DNA of 64,000 nucleotides from contig ML660774.1 in assembly GCA_007570785.1 (NCBI GenBank), forward strand, positions 11,314,476 through 11,378,475. The letters run 5' to 3'. Positions within the stretch are counted from its first letter, which is position 1. Each line of letters opens with the position of its first letter. Below the pieces are notes generated by a model. It was not told the origin of the DNA. It was given only the letters and a program-made list of their open reading frames with translations, and did no database searches. A program made the translations under genes and the position numbers. Source of the stretch: Antilocapra americana. Taxonomy: Eukaryota; Chordata; Mammalia; Artiodactyla; Antilocapridae. Of this stretch, positions 47,281-59,343 are shown piece after piece.

Positions 47281-48699
47281 CTCGCCCACCTCTCTCTGTG
47301 CTGTTACGCTGGGTGGTGGTGGGGGCATCTTGGTTACCTTGCAGGTGCTTATCAGAAATTTCCTAAGGGGATAGATTATTGAGGGGAAAGCGCTCTAAGG
47401 GGCGAACTAGGCATACTTTGTCAAAATAAGCAGCTTCTCTTGGGCTTCAACACATGTGCATAGTACTGTTCCTTGTCTGCAAGCTGCCGTCTGCTTGGTT
47501 TGTTCGTTGAAAGCCTAACTGTTGCCTGGGTGCTCCCAGCACTTTGCTCTGTCTGACACCAGCCAGATCTGGGAAAAAATCAGCACCTGTGCAGTTACAT
47601 TTTCTTTCACGTGATTTCGGAAATGGGAGACAGGTAAATCAGGACGACTAGTTTTCTTGCCTTTAAAGAAGGCGATGAAAAGAGAGGGTTCCGTAGTTCT
47701 TCATTCTGTGGTTCCTCACTGAAATTGTGACAGGCTGGTTTGGTATATGAAGCAATTGCTGAAATAAAGCATCAGAATGCTTGTGGACAGGTAGAAAATG
47801 AACCACAAATTAAGTTTTCTAAGCTTCACAGTGAAAATGTTTGCAAATCACAAAGGACTGCCTCTGATCTTCATGCTTGTATCTGCTTTTTATTTTCTGT
47901 GCCTAGAGATGAAATGAGTGCAGGGTGTATTTTAGGCACATATCACCTGCCTACCCACATTTAGAGGATTCATTTGCCTCCTGTCACTGCCTGTTGTTTG
48001 GATATAATTGCAACTATGGTCAATTAAGTTGATTTCATGCTATAAACACGGGAGTGCTGTTCTTTTGAATTTGGGCTGGTTAGTGGTAACCGTGCTAGGA
48101 TCCTCTGAGTATGTACATATTGAATAGATGTTGTTTTTGTTCCCCATGAATGCCGGCTCTTCTGGGTCTTGTTTTCCATCTCTGTCCCCCAGTGATTTTT
48201 CTCAGCTGACTGTTTTTAGTTTTCCCAGGGGCATCTCCCTGCTCTGTGGGATAATTCCCATTTTTCTCCAGCACCTCTTCCTCGTGTTTCATAACTCCCC
48301 TTGACCTGTCACCGGAATCTGCTCACCTTTCCCTCTCGGGCTGAGCTGACAGCTGAAGGTAAATGGAACAAGTTCCGAGGGGAACAGTGGCTGTATCTCT
48401 CCTAGCCTATATGCCACTGTCATTTTTCCTCAACTTAAAGAATAAAAAGTCGAAAAATAAAAACAAAAGGGTACCCTGTATTTGTAACAATCTGTAATCT
48501 AAAATAGCTCCCAAGTGGCTTTTAATTTTAACTTAAAAAAAAAATCCACATTCCAAGTTGAAAAAGAAAATCAGACAGTGCAGAAGGCTGTGCAGTTCCA
48601 GGTGAGCCTCTTTCTTACCCAGCCCCTGTGCCCTCTCCACAGATGCAGCCACGCTTGTGGGTGCTTGTTTATCCCGCCAGTAATTTTTCTAGTCATGTG
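47281..48699 (+). other. MTUS1 intron, no other feature
   Basis: Unique sequence after the ATIP1 exon; nothing recognised. Confidence 0.5.
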
Positions 48700-48960
48700 T
48701 AAGCTCATGTAAGCTTTTTTACCCCTTTTTGTTTTACATAAATGGAAGCATAATATATACTCTTTTATAGCTTACTTTTAAGCATGAACGTTTTGCATGT
48801 TAACACATTTATCTACCGTGTGCTTTTTAACAGTCATATAACATCCCGTTGCTGAGTGAGCCATGATTTAAACCAGTCTTCCATTAGCAAACATTTTAGG
48901 TTGTTTCTACTGTTTATTACCAGAGTTTGACGGCTAGTGACCCTCGGGGCACGTTTTATT
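48700..48960 (-). mobile_element. Possible old L1 fragment
   Basis: Wording like agcataatatatactctttta, then tcatataacatcccgttgct and aggttgtttctactgtttat, recalls reversed L1 3' regions. Weak. Confidence 0.4.
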
Positions 48961-49034
48961 TTTTGAATTTACATAAAAACATTTGAAACAGTCATTTGCT
49001 GGCCATCATAGTTTCTAGAGCTAGAGTGTACTTA

Positions 49035-49180
49035 GAGGTGATCTAGTTTACCTGATTTTACACCAGGAAGTCGGAGGCCCAGAATGGTGAGTTAACTTGC
49101 CCAAGGACATACAGCCAGTGGCCAGAGATAGGACTAAAACCTGGGATCTCTTGGTTTTGGTTTTCGTTCTTTCAGATTTT
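49035..49180 (+). mobile_element. MIR SINE
   Basis: The segment tgattttacaccaggaagtc, then ggaggcccagaatggtgag, then aacttgcccaaggacataca and ggactaaaacctgggatctc, is a clear MIR 3' half. Confidence 0.75.
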
Positions 49181-49474
49181 TCCAGCTGTGAATCTTGCTG
49201 TAATTCTGTTAGATCTAGTGAACAGCCAGGATGGAAAAAAAGTTTTGCATGTAGGAAGCATTTTATAATTATGTAAAGAATGTAATTCTACTTACCCCAG
49301 TAAGAACCTTTGGTGAGCTTATCCATTTTACATAACTTGAGGGTCTGAGAATCTGTCTTCCAATAAAAAATAGATGAAGTAGTTGCATTTCTTCTTGTCC
49401 ACATGGGTGATAAGCAGTAGAAAAAGAAGTGGTGTTGCTACTGGTTGCTGCGCTGACGGTGGTGTTGCCCTGGA

Positions 49475-49585
49475 TTCCAGGAGCCCAGGGCTGTAGCCTT
49501 GGTTCTGCTGGTAACCAGTTCAGTGACCTTGATCACTTAACCAGACAGGGATACAGAATAAAGGAATCAGACAAGATGGTTTCCA
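49475..49585 (+). mobile_element. MIR 5' half
   Basis: The segment ttctgctggtaaccagttca, then gtgaccttgatcacttaacc, follows the MIR tRNA-core junction. Confidence 0.55.
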
Positions 49586-49876
49586 AGGTCCCTTCAACCT
49601 CAAATTCTGTGAATTTTCTGGCTCCAGATTTAAAAGTCCTTGATGTATTACTGACATCTGAAAATTATTCTTATCTAAAAGAGTTCTCTGCTTATGTCCC
49701 AAACTCAGTGAATACTCCCGATTTCTTTCTCTTCACACCACCATTGTTCGCCCCTTAGTATGTCCTCAAAGCCCCCACTGTTCTTTCTCATTTAACTACA
49801 ATTCATGGGTTGCAAGAATCCAAGACTCTTAACTTGTAAAATCCCCGTTGTTTTTACCCTCTCTCTACTCTGCAGG

Positions 49877-50195
49877 CATGCTCTAGTCACTCCAGTTGTG
49901 CCTGACTCTTTTGTGACCCCAGGGACTCTAGCCCCCCAGGCTCCTCTGTCAATGGGAATTCTCCAGGCAAGCATACTGGGGTGGGTAGCCATGCCCTCCT
50001 CCAGGGGAACTTCCTGACCCATGAATAGAACCGGGGTCTCCTACATTGCAGGCACATTCTTTACCAACTTGCTACCAAGGAAGCCCAGTAATATTGGAGT
50101 GGATTGCCATGCCCTCCTCCAGGGATCTTCCCTGAGTCTCCAGTGGCTCCTTCATTGGCAGGTGGGTTCTTTACCACTATACCACCTGGGAAGCC
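49877..50195 (-). mobile_element. Bov-tA SINE with duplicated head
   Basis: Minus-strand head-head-body element. The junction reads ggaagcccagtaatattgga at about 50080-50100. More diverged than its neighbours. Confidence 0.85.
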
Positions 50196-51292
50196 TTCTG
50201 CCTACTCTAGTTCAGGCTTTATTATTAGGCTGAAGCATTTGAAATTGCTCTTCTTAGAGGTAAAAAACAGTCAAATATCAACAGTTTTGTTATCAGTCTA
50301 ATACTTTGGAGCTCTCTGAAGGATTTTATAGTTTTCGTCTTTGCCACCAACCAGCCTTTCCCCTGCTTCCAAACTATCTTTTCACATTGCAGGGTCAAGT
50401 CAGTCATTTCATAAACAAGTATTTGTTAGACATGTCCTCTGTGGCAGATACAATGCTAGATGCTAATATCGTAGCCAGGACCAAGTCACACATCGCCCCC
50501 TGCCTTCCCACAGCCCGCAGTTTACCACGAAGTCAGGCAGAGACTATCAGTCATGGTACGACATGGACTAGGTGTCCAGGCAGCCCCTGGCAGGCGAGGC
50601 TGACTCCCCAGGTCTTCCACAAGAAGAACCATGTCAGCTGGGACCCCAGGATAGGAGGAATTAGCCAAGAAACAGAGGGTGTTCCCAGGAGAGAAAATAG
50701 CATGTGAAAGCCTGGAGGTGAGGGAAGACGTCAGCTCCTTCAAGAAAATGAAAGAATTTTTAACACATTGGAGCATGGACTGTGGAGAGGGAGCTGCTAG
50801 CAATAAGGTGGTGGTTATAGGGGTTCAGATGGAACGGGTGCTTCCACCAACCCTGTGCAGGGCACTGTGTGCTGTAGTATTAATAAATTGATTGTCAAAG
50901 TGTACTGTCCAGTCCAGGATAGAGTTTCCTCTGTTAACTTCTGCTCTTTATTATGAAAAGTGCCAGTTTGAACCTCAGAGTTGATATCCTCATTGACCCA
51001 AGTGAAGGCAATTCACTGCACTAAGAGAATTCTTTTTGCTGAGCTAGTAAGAGTAAAAAGCAATTACTCTAAGCAAAGAGGGGAGGTATGTATTTACACA
51101 TACTCCGAGGAAAGGCGGGAGAAGTATTACTAATAACACAAGATATTTTCATTTACTTGAAGCCACACTAAAGAGGACCATTTTGCCTAGGTATTTGGTG
51201 AGTGAGTGAGGCAGAACAGGATTATGTGTTTAATTAGAATGAAAGTCATTGTAATGTTCTTATGTTTGGTGTTCACTTTTCAGACTGTCCCA
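50196..51292 (+). other. MTUS1 intron, no other feature
   Basis: Unique sequence. Frames at 50306-50707 and 50679-50891 have no familiar domain or convincing splice context. Confidence 0.5.
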
Positions 51293-51306
51293 CAGAAATG
51301 CTTTTA

Positions 51307-51587
51307 AAATAGTTTTTTTTGTTTATGTATTGATTTTTGGCTGTGTGTGGTCTCTGTTGCTGCCTTGCACGGGCTTCTCATGGCCGAGGCGTCTCTTGTT
51401 GCAGAGCACGAGCTCTTGGGTGCTCTGGCTTGGGTACTTGCGGCGTGTGGACTCTGAAGATGAGCTCGATAGTTGTGGCGCACAGGGCTCAGTTGCCCCG
51501 CAGGATGTGGGATCTTCGTGGATCAGGGATTGAACCCGTGTTTCCTGCACTGGAAACATGTCTACCACTGAGCCACCAGGGGAGCCC
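51307..51587 (-). mobile_element. CHR-type SINE, long form
   Basis: Minus-strand element with a perfect 14-bp duplication cagaaatgctttta at 51293-51306 and 51588-51601. Confidence 0.92.
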
Positions 51588-51601
51588 CAGAAATGCTTTT
51601 A

Positions 51602-53311
51602 GATGCAGTTTGTTAAGACAGCTTCACTTAGAAGGAGTTTATTTGCCTCACACAGCAAGGAGCAGCTCTGACCTTGCTCAGAGGCTCAGCAGTGTCAGGA
51701 TTAACACCTATGCCATTTTCTTAGCCTTTTTCTCATGAATGTTGCCTCATGACCTCACAATAGCTGCTGCAGGCAGTAAAAACAAGACCCAGGGAAGGAG
51801 CAGCGCCCTATCACTCATGCTTGCATCTCATTGGCTAAATCTCAGTCACATGGCTGTTTCTACCTGCAAAGGAAGCTGGGAAGTTGAGTGTTTGACTTCC
51901 CCAATCTCTGTAGTGCACGCAGGTAAAGAGGGATTAGAGCCCCATTATAGCAGTCGCCACAAAGAAGGCAAAACCAATTTCTCAAAAGTTAAAACTGATA
52001 GCTTGTAAAAGGGCAGTGTATCATTTAACAAGCTGAATCTTGCAACACACCTCATCTTTCTTCTCTTTTAGGATATGAATGTTTCTTGGTGATGATCACC
52101 TAGTTTGTAGCTATGTTAGTTGGACACTTAAAAGTTATTTTGTTGTTTGGACATAGAGGTTAATATTTGAATTTGCTCTCTTAAATGAATTAATTTTCAG
52201 TTATAATACACTGAGAAAGAATGTCCTCAGCCTTAAATGTAGTTTTATGTATTTAAAATGTGTTAATAAAAGATATATTTTATTAGGAACATATATGGTG
52301 GGGCTCTTAGTCATGCATTAAGGAGCTGCTAAATTTTAATTTCTTGGTGTTTCTCTCACACATTACAAAATAAAGAAGCCAGTGAAAGCATCTTAGAAAG
52401 CTTCCATAAAATAACTATATATATTTAAAATTTTTTGTAAGAAATTAAAATACTCAAGTCATTTGTAGAATGCAGAAAGACATCAAAAGGACCAAATTCA
52501 AGAACAATAGAGGAGAGAGATGGCCTTCCACCACCCGCTTTGTTACTGCTTCTGTAAATCCACAATTTTCTTTTCAGTTTCCTGGAAGGCAGCTTTGAAA
52601 GTTACACTGGCCTCATGCCACATCGATAAGCATTTACTAAGAACTGGTTTTGTGAATGGCATTATGTTAAAAAATGTCTTGGCATAGATTGATACCGAAC
52701 TCTTAGATATGGCAGTCTTACAGCCTCAGCTTTGCTATGACATTAAAATGTGCCCTTTCATAGTTGTTGCAGTCCGTGTAAGAGAGCAGTGATATGTTAA
52801 ATGAATTTTTACGCATAATAGGTAACATTTTTGATAAGTCTTTAAAAGTTAGATGTTGAAAGAAAAAGGTAAAGTTTTACCATGCCAAATTGTGCTTGAA
52901 TGTGGTATCTCTTTTCACATAAACATAGAAAATAAACCATACAGTATAGTTTGAAGTTGGATTCAGAATGGGAAGTATAGCAGTGCTTTTCACCTGGAAA
53001 AAAATGGAAGAATGTGGCAAGGGAATCATATATAGTAAATGCTTATTTAATTAGAAACATTTAAATATTTAGGTTGAGTTTTAGACAGTAGAGAATCACC
53101 CTATACATGAAATAATACAGATTATGGTACTTTTTATTAGCTCTAAAGCATGTTTCACAGCTAGTAATAGTGTTTTATTAATAGTATGCACATTACTGTT
53201 TTCTTAGCTAAAAAGACAATTGGTGTGGTTTTAAATGTATCCAAAATTGGACATTATTTTTCTTATTTGACTTAGGTGATACTTTGGGTTATTTCAGTAT
53301 CTGAGAAAGAA
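51602..53311 (+). other. MTUS1 intron, no other feature
   Basis: AT-rich unique sequence; nothing recognised. Confidence 0.5.
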
Positions 53312-53519
53312 ATGGTTAGTTGTTCAGTCATGTCTAACTCTTTTGAGATCCCATGGACTGTAGCCTGCCAGGCTCCTCTGTCCATGGGATTCTCCAGGCA
53401 GGAATACTGGAGTGGGTAACCATTCCCTTCTCCAGGGGAATCTTCTCAACCCAGGAATCAAACACAGGGCTCCTGCACTGTGGGCGATATTTTACCATCT
53501 GAGCCGCCAGGGAAGCCCT
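53312..53519 (-). mobile_element. Bov-tA SINE
   Basis: Single-unit minus-strand Bov-tA ending ctgagccgccagggaagccc at the right. Confidence 0.88.
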
Positions 53520-53732
53520 AGCACATAAGAGTCCTTTATAAAAGACATCAATTATGTAGCTCTGGGTAACATGAGTACCAATAAAGCTTCTTTTTGCTTG
53601 ATAGACTGGGCATTTTCCTACTGTTCCTTGTTACCTGAGTTTTAGACATCTCATGCTCAAAATTATTTTTCCATAACTGGTTACTATTTTGAGAACAACA
53701 TTCTCTTTTTATTTATTGTTTATAGTATCTGT

Positions 53733-53948
53733 GCTGTGCTGTGCTTAGTCGCTCAGTCATATTGGACTCTCTGCAACACCATGGACTATAGTCCACCAGG
53801 CTCCTCTATCCTTGGGGATTCTTCAGGCAAGAATACTGGAGTGGGTTGCCATGCCCTCCTCCAGAGGATCTTCCCAATCCAGGGATCGAACCCAAATCTC
53901 CCACATAGCAGGCGGGTTGTTTACCGTCTGAGCTACTGGGGAAGCTCA
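53733..53948 (-). mobile_element. Bov-tA SINE
   Basis: Minus-strand Bov-tA with a (TGTGC)n-like tail complement (gtgctgtgctgtgcttag) at its left end. Confidence 0.88.
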
Positions 53949-54700
53949 CTTGTATCATAGAAATTCCTAATGTTGAATGTTTTAATTGGCTGTTCTGACT
54001 TTTGTTTCTACTGTCTATTGAAGGTAGTCTATCATCTTTAGTTCACAATAAGGAGATTTTTGATCCACTCTGGAAATTAGTTTTCCCCACTCAGATCTTT
54101 TGTCTCTATGTGCCTTGTTTCAGCCCTGCTGCTCTGCTGGGGGTCCTGCTTGATGAAGAACGCGTGATTGCACATGGCCAAGGTGTTAGGGACACCGTCT
54201 GTGGCTGAGGAGCACTGTTCCACAGGGCCTGGCACAATGGTGACATCACTTAAGCTGGCTAGCTCCAAGTGGAAAAGTCCAGAAAAGACAGTTTTTAAAA
54301 TTCTAACAAGGTGCATGTGCTTGAAGTGGATACAGCAAGAAGGGCTTGTAGAGTTTTGTTTGTTCTTGTTTTGGAAACGGTTCCTTGTGGTGACCGAGTA
54401 TTATTCTTGGTACCGTGTTGGTAGATGTGGCAAATTTAAAGGGACGTCTTGGTGTGCGCCGTCATCACTGAAATCAGCAGCACAGCTCGGCTTTATGATG
54501 CCAGGCATCTTCTTAGGTTCCTATTATGATTCTTCAGACAAAATGATCCTTCAGATAAAAGCAAGATGAAAGTTCATATGATGGCTCGCACTTAATATTT
54601 CTGGTCATTTGCTTAGTAACAAAGAGAAAGAGCCAGTCCCAGGGCTGCTATCCTGTGAAGCGCCACCTCAGTCACATTTTTATCTTCCTCCTCTCAGGAA
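53949..54700 (+). other. MTUS1 intron, no other feature
   Basis: Unique sequence. A 133-codon frame at 54168-54569 has no recognised domain. Confidence 0.5.
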
Positions 54701-55090
54701 AGTGAAAGTGAGGGTCACTCAGTCATGTCCGACTTCTCTACAAGCCCATGTCCATGGAATTCTCCAGGCCAGGATACTAGAGTGGGTAGCCTTTCCCTTC
54801 TCCAGGGGATCTTCCCAACCCAGGGATCAAACCCAGGTCTCCCACATTGCAAGTAGAATTTTTACCAGCTGAGCCACCAGGGAAGCCCAGAATACTGGAG
54901 TGGGCAGCCTATCCCTTCTCCAGTGGATCTCCCCGACTCAGGAATCAAACCGGGGTCTCCTGAATTGTAGGTGATTTTTTTTTTTTTTTTTAAGTTATTA
55001 AATGTTTTCTTTTCTTTTTTTTTTTTTTAATTGTTTTTGCCATACAATGCCATGGGTGGATTCTTTACTAACCGAGCTATCAGGGAAAGA
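54701..55090 (-). mobile_element. Bov-tA with duplicated head, split by an L1 tail
   Basis: Minus-strand head-head-body SINE. Its outer head is broken at tgaattgtaggtg (54960-54973) and resumes at ggtggattctttactaac from about 55054. Confidence 0.85.
54974..55053 (-). mobile_element. Very short L1 3'-end insertion in the SINE
   Basis: Two T-runs and the reversed L1 terminus (gtttttgccatacaatgcca) lie within the Bov-tA head. About 80 bp, mostly A-tail on the minus strand. Short matching ggtg flanks suggest a target duplication. Confidence 0.7.
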
Positions 55091-55493
55091 CTTATCCATT
55101 GTTCATATACATTGTAAACAAGTATAACAAGAGACACTTGTTCCTTATTTTAAGTTGAGATAAAAATTCAGATTTTCTTCCCCTACTATAACATTCATGT
55201 TTCAGATGAAATTTTGCTTGTTAGATGAGTAAAAATATTTTCATTTGGCATTTTCGGGATTTTTAATGTTACGGGCATGAAATTTTATTACTTGGCGGAT
55301 AGTTGCAGTATGCTCTTCTAGTCCTGAAACAAATCCAGAAACTTAAGATATTAAGGTGCACTTCTATTATTTAGAAACAAATTGACAGGAAATTAGTCAA
55401 CAAATTGACAGAGCTGATACTTTCTTAAAAGTATTTCTGAAAAAAAGACTTTCAAATGTAATGAATTTCTGTTAACTTGTATTTACAGTTAGT
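55091..55493 (+). other. MTUS1 intron, no other feature
   Basis: AT-rich unique sequence; nothing recognised. Confidence 0.5.
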
Positions 55494-55504
55494 AGTCCAT
55501 TTTA

Positions 55505-55615
55505 GGACTCCAGCGTTCTTGCCTGGAGAATCCCAGGGATGGCGGAGCCTGGTGGGCTGCCGTCTATGGGGTTGCACAGAGTCGGACATGACTGAAACGA
55601 CTTAGCAGCAGCAGC
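55505..55615 (+). mobile_element. Bov-A body with (AGC)n tail
   Basis: A truncated Bov-A ending in (AGC)n. The perfect 11-bp duplication agtccatttta lies at 55494-55504 and 55616-55626. Confidence 0.9.
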
Positions 55616-55626
55616 AGTCCATTTTA

Positions 55627-56348
55627 AGAATATGAGAAACATGCTTTTCTTTCCCTGCCAGCCACATAGAAAATGTTTAAGATCAAGTTTGGTTGGTTTT
55701 GCAGGAAAAGTTGTCTAAGCAATAATTATCCTGAAATAACAGTATTTAATAAGAATATGCCTTTTATCCTGTAACCTATTTTTGAAATTAAAAAGTAAAA
55801 CCATTTTACATATGATACGTGGCACTGCAGCAGGTCCAACTATTTAGTACTATAATATTTTAATAGGTATCTTAAGGTACTTCTCCCCATCTGCCTCCAA
55901 AAGAATTAGCTTGGGTAATTTTAAAAGTCTAAACACTGTGCTTTGTTGAGCTTGAAATGTTCCACAGTAAGCAAATACCATACCTACCTAGAAATAGAAA
56001 ATGCTACGTGTGGCTTCTAAATTATGATTACTATGAACTCTTCTAGAGCAAACTCATAGTGAAAGGAATATTGAAAAGGTTTATATAAACTTAAGCTAAT
56101 GACACTAATTTGTTTCTTAGTTTGTTTATTTAAATGATGGTCAGATGCCACGAAGCAAGTGTCAGCACCTTAACTACCTATAATATGCATGTTGTTAGGC
56201 TTGAGGGCTTCTTCCACTCTTGTCAAGGTGGATGCTAACTTCCTCCTTTCATACAATACTGAGTAATGATTTCTTATAAAGTCTCGGTAAGACTGTCTAG
56301 ATTTCTGTGGCTATACAGTTCATCAGACTGGGCAAGTGTGTGTTAATA
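55627..56348 (+). other. MTUS1 intron, no other feature
   Basis: AT-rich unique sequence; nothing recognised. Confidence 0.5.
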
Positions 56349-56356
56349 GGCTTGTA

Positions 56357-56568
56357 CTGTGTGTGCTTGGTTTAGTCGTGTCCGAGTCTTTGTGACCCCA
56401 TGGACGGTGGCCCACCAGGCTCCTCTGTCCATGAGGATTCTCCAGGCCAGAATACTGGAGTGTGGTTGCCATGCCCTCTTCCAGGGGATCTTCCCAACCC
56501 AGGGATCGAACCCAGATCTCCTGCATTGCAGGCAGATTCTTTACCATCTGAGCCACCAGGGAAGCCCG
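56357..56568 (-). mobile_element. Bov-tA SINE
   Basis: Full-length minus-strand Bov-tA. The 8-bp duplication ggcttgta lies at 56349-56356 and 56569-56576. Confidence 0.9.
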
Positions 56569-56576
56569 GGCTTGTA

Positions 56577-59150
56577 TTAGGGGCAGCTTTTGGGACCAGG
56601 GGAAATAAAGAACTGATTTGCTCCTAGGGAAAACACCCCAGCTGACAAGTCCATTTGGAAAGCCTTATGGAGCTGGTGAGGGTAGAATAGTATCTTTAGA
56701 TACTATTAGATAGAGAATGAAGAGCAGGGTATCAGAGTGTCAGGATGCCTACCCGCCGGGTCCCTCTGCCCTCTCTCTCATTCTCACATGCTAATCTGCT
56801 CTTCTGTGTGTTGCTTCCCAGCTGGAAACTGTGACTTAGCCGGCATTCCTCTTGATCCTGCTGGTCGCCAAGGTGTCCTGGTCTGCCTCACAAACACATT
56901 GATCATTTCCTGCCGGTTCTCACTGCCCTGGCCACACGTTCCCACCCGGGGCCTCCCTTGGCTCACCCCTCAGATCTTCCCCTCCCCCTGTTTCTCCAGA
57001 CCCTTGCTCAGCACTGTTCTGGGTCTCCTACCAGAGTAAACCTTGTATGGCACTCCTGTCTTGCCTCTGTTTATGCTTCTAGCCACGTCATCTTATTTGA
57101 ACTTCAGCAGTGCTTTGCTGTCAGCAGTGAACGTCAGGACCCCCTGGGCTCCCCTACTTCTCTGCCTTGGTGTTTTCTCTCTCATATCTGTCTGCCAGAC
57201 GTGCAAATGTCCACCCACACTGTGTCTCCAGCACCCTTCCTTGCTGGTTGCAGATCCAGGTGTTTCTCCCCCTACCCTCTCACTGCACTGTGTACATAAT
57301 TCTCTTCTCTAATTATCATGTGGCCATCGGCAGTGGCCTGTTTCTGCTTCTGCGGCGTAGAAGTCCCTTAAGCACAGCCAGCAGACATTTGCTGAATGCA
57401 CAGGGGTCATGTGGGTCATCGTTTCAGAACTGGATGCTCCCTCTTATCAGAGCACATGTTGCCAGGTAGTTCACATTTAAGACCTCGTTGTCATGGAATT
57501 TCCCCCTCAGCATAAACTGCCATCCTCAGTTGCTGAGCAAACACTGACAGAAAGAGCCTGTGGAGAGACAGGTGTCCCAGGAAGTGTTTTAGATCAGGAG
57601 GTTCAGATTAAGGTAGAAAGACGGGAATCAGTTGTCTGTCCAAGCTGCTGGCCAAGCCTGTTAGCTCACTGCTTATGTTTTACTAACCCACAAGCCTTAG
57701 TTTTCAAGGCAGTAGTGCAGTGGAAGGCACATCCCAGCCAGTGGCCATCACCTTCACAGATAGCTGTGCGTGTGAGCTGAACAGGAAGAGCTGAATATTA
57801 GAAACAAGTGCCTTCATGTATCTTTGTAGGATACTGCCCTCTTACACCTGCTTCCACCGCCCCCAAGACACCAGGCAGGTCCACCTGCCCACAGCAAAGC
57901 CACACGGTAGATTTTGATAAAAGTTTGGTGAGTAAATGAATAAGAAATCAATAGGTATATGAAACACCAGGCAAATGTTAGTTGCTGAAGGCTACGTATA
58001 GTTTTCCATTCGAGTCAAGGCAACCTCTTCTGGTAGATCTTGTCTCTTGCTTGATTTGAATATTCAGAAAGCCAGCGGATTCTGTAAGTGGCTTGTTTTT
58101 GCCTTAGGATGGTTGTATCCTCAGCAGCTAGGTTAGTCCCTGTCTGGATGGTTAAGTCTTTCTCTCAGAAAGAAGTGTTTTGCCTTGAGGGTGGGGGTCC
58201 GTATGCCTCACTGACATGAGCCTGAAACATGGGCCTGTTCTTCAACTATTTTCTTTAAGAGGAGGATAAATAAGTTCTTTAAGCTGGTTAGAAATTTTAT
58301 TAAATTGAGGTTTCTGAGTAGAAAGAACAAAGAGTAAACAGTGTTGTCCAGCTATTTTTCAAGTGAGCAAAAGTCCTGGACTCAGGACTTTGGTTTTCCT
58401 GATGGAGGTTTCAGTTTCATTGGAGTGAAGTCCAGGAAGGTCTGATCAGACACACAGTGGTAATTATCTTGTCAACATGCATCTGAATCTATGTGGAAGT
58501 TAGTTTTAAGATTTCTGAGTAAGTTGATTCTTTGCAATTAGATAGCCTGTTAATGGAGATAATAAACGAGATTTTTTTTTAGTTTTAAATAGTTATATTA
58601 TCAAAATGATAACATGTTAATAAAGGAAACACAAGGGCAAAGTTTGGTTCATATTAAACTAACTTCCTATAATAATAAATCCTATAGGATTTAAGGGAAA
58701 CTGTTTTTTTTTTGGCATTACGAGGTACTCTGTTTATGAGCACTGGGGCTTTGAGCATCATTGGAGATTTTTGCATCATCTCTGATCTTCCGTTGGTCCA
58801 GGAGTGAGGAGGGAGGAAGGGATGCTCAAACTGGGTCATCAGCTGTCATGTGGTACAGCTGTGTCCTCAGGGAGCACAGTATATGGAGCGGAAGATTGAG
58901 GTCACAGTGTGCTTTTCCAGCTCTAGGTAGAGGGCAGTCTGTATGCTTATTTGCTCTTAGGTTAAAACTTGAAGATATGTACATCTGTTCTGAGAATTCA
59001 CATTCAATAGGAGCTGCAGTGTTTAGATTTCTGTCCAGATTCCCCATGGAAAAAACATGGATTGACTATGTTTGCTTGATGGTTAAGTGTTAGCCTGAAG
59101 CTCAGAATTCATTTTACCCACCTTTAGAAAATACATTTAATTTTGATTAG
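56577..59150 (+). other. MTUS1 intron, no clear feature
   Basis: About 2.6 kb with no young repeat. 56750-57420 is pyrimidine-rich and may hide an L2 relic, not callable by eye. The expected shared MTUS1 coiled-coil exon was looked for and not seen. Confidence 0.5.
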
Positions 59151-59343
59151 GTAATATATTTCTTGTAGTTGTTTTAGTCGCAGAGTCATATTTGACTCTT
59201 TTTGCAACCCCGTGGACTGTAGCCCAACCTCCTTTGTCCATGGAATTCTCCAGAGAATACTGGAGTAGGTTGCCATTTTCTCCTCCAGGGGATGTTCCTG
59301 ACCTAGAGATGGAGCCTGGGTCTCCCACACTGTGGGCAGATTC

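Noticed and set aside
50306..50707. A 133-codon plus-strand frame in the intron after ATIP1.
   Set aside because: Low-complexity chance frame with no familiar domain or flanking splice sites of note.
54269..54300. A tggaaaagtccagaaaag-like stretch resembling the start expected for the shared exon after ATIP1 (V-E-K-S).
   Set aside because: The frame that fits meets a TAA within a few codons and the similarity ends at once. No good donor follows. Chance similarity.
54168..54569. A 133-codon plus-strand frame (MHMAKVLGTPS...).
   Set aside because: No recognised domain, no splice or promoter context, and unlike any MTUS1 segment.
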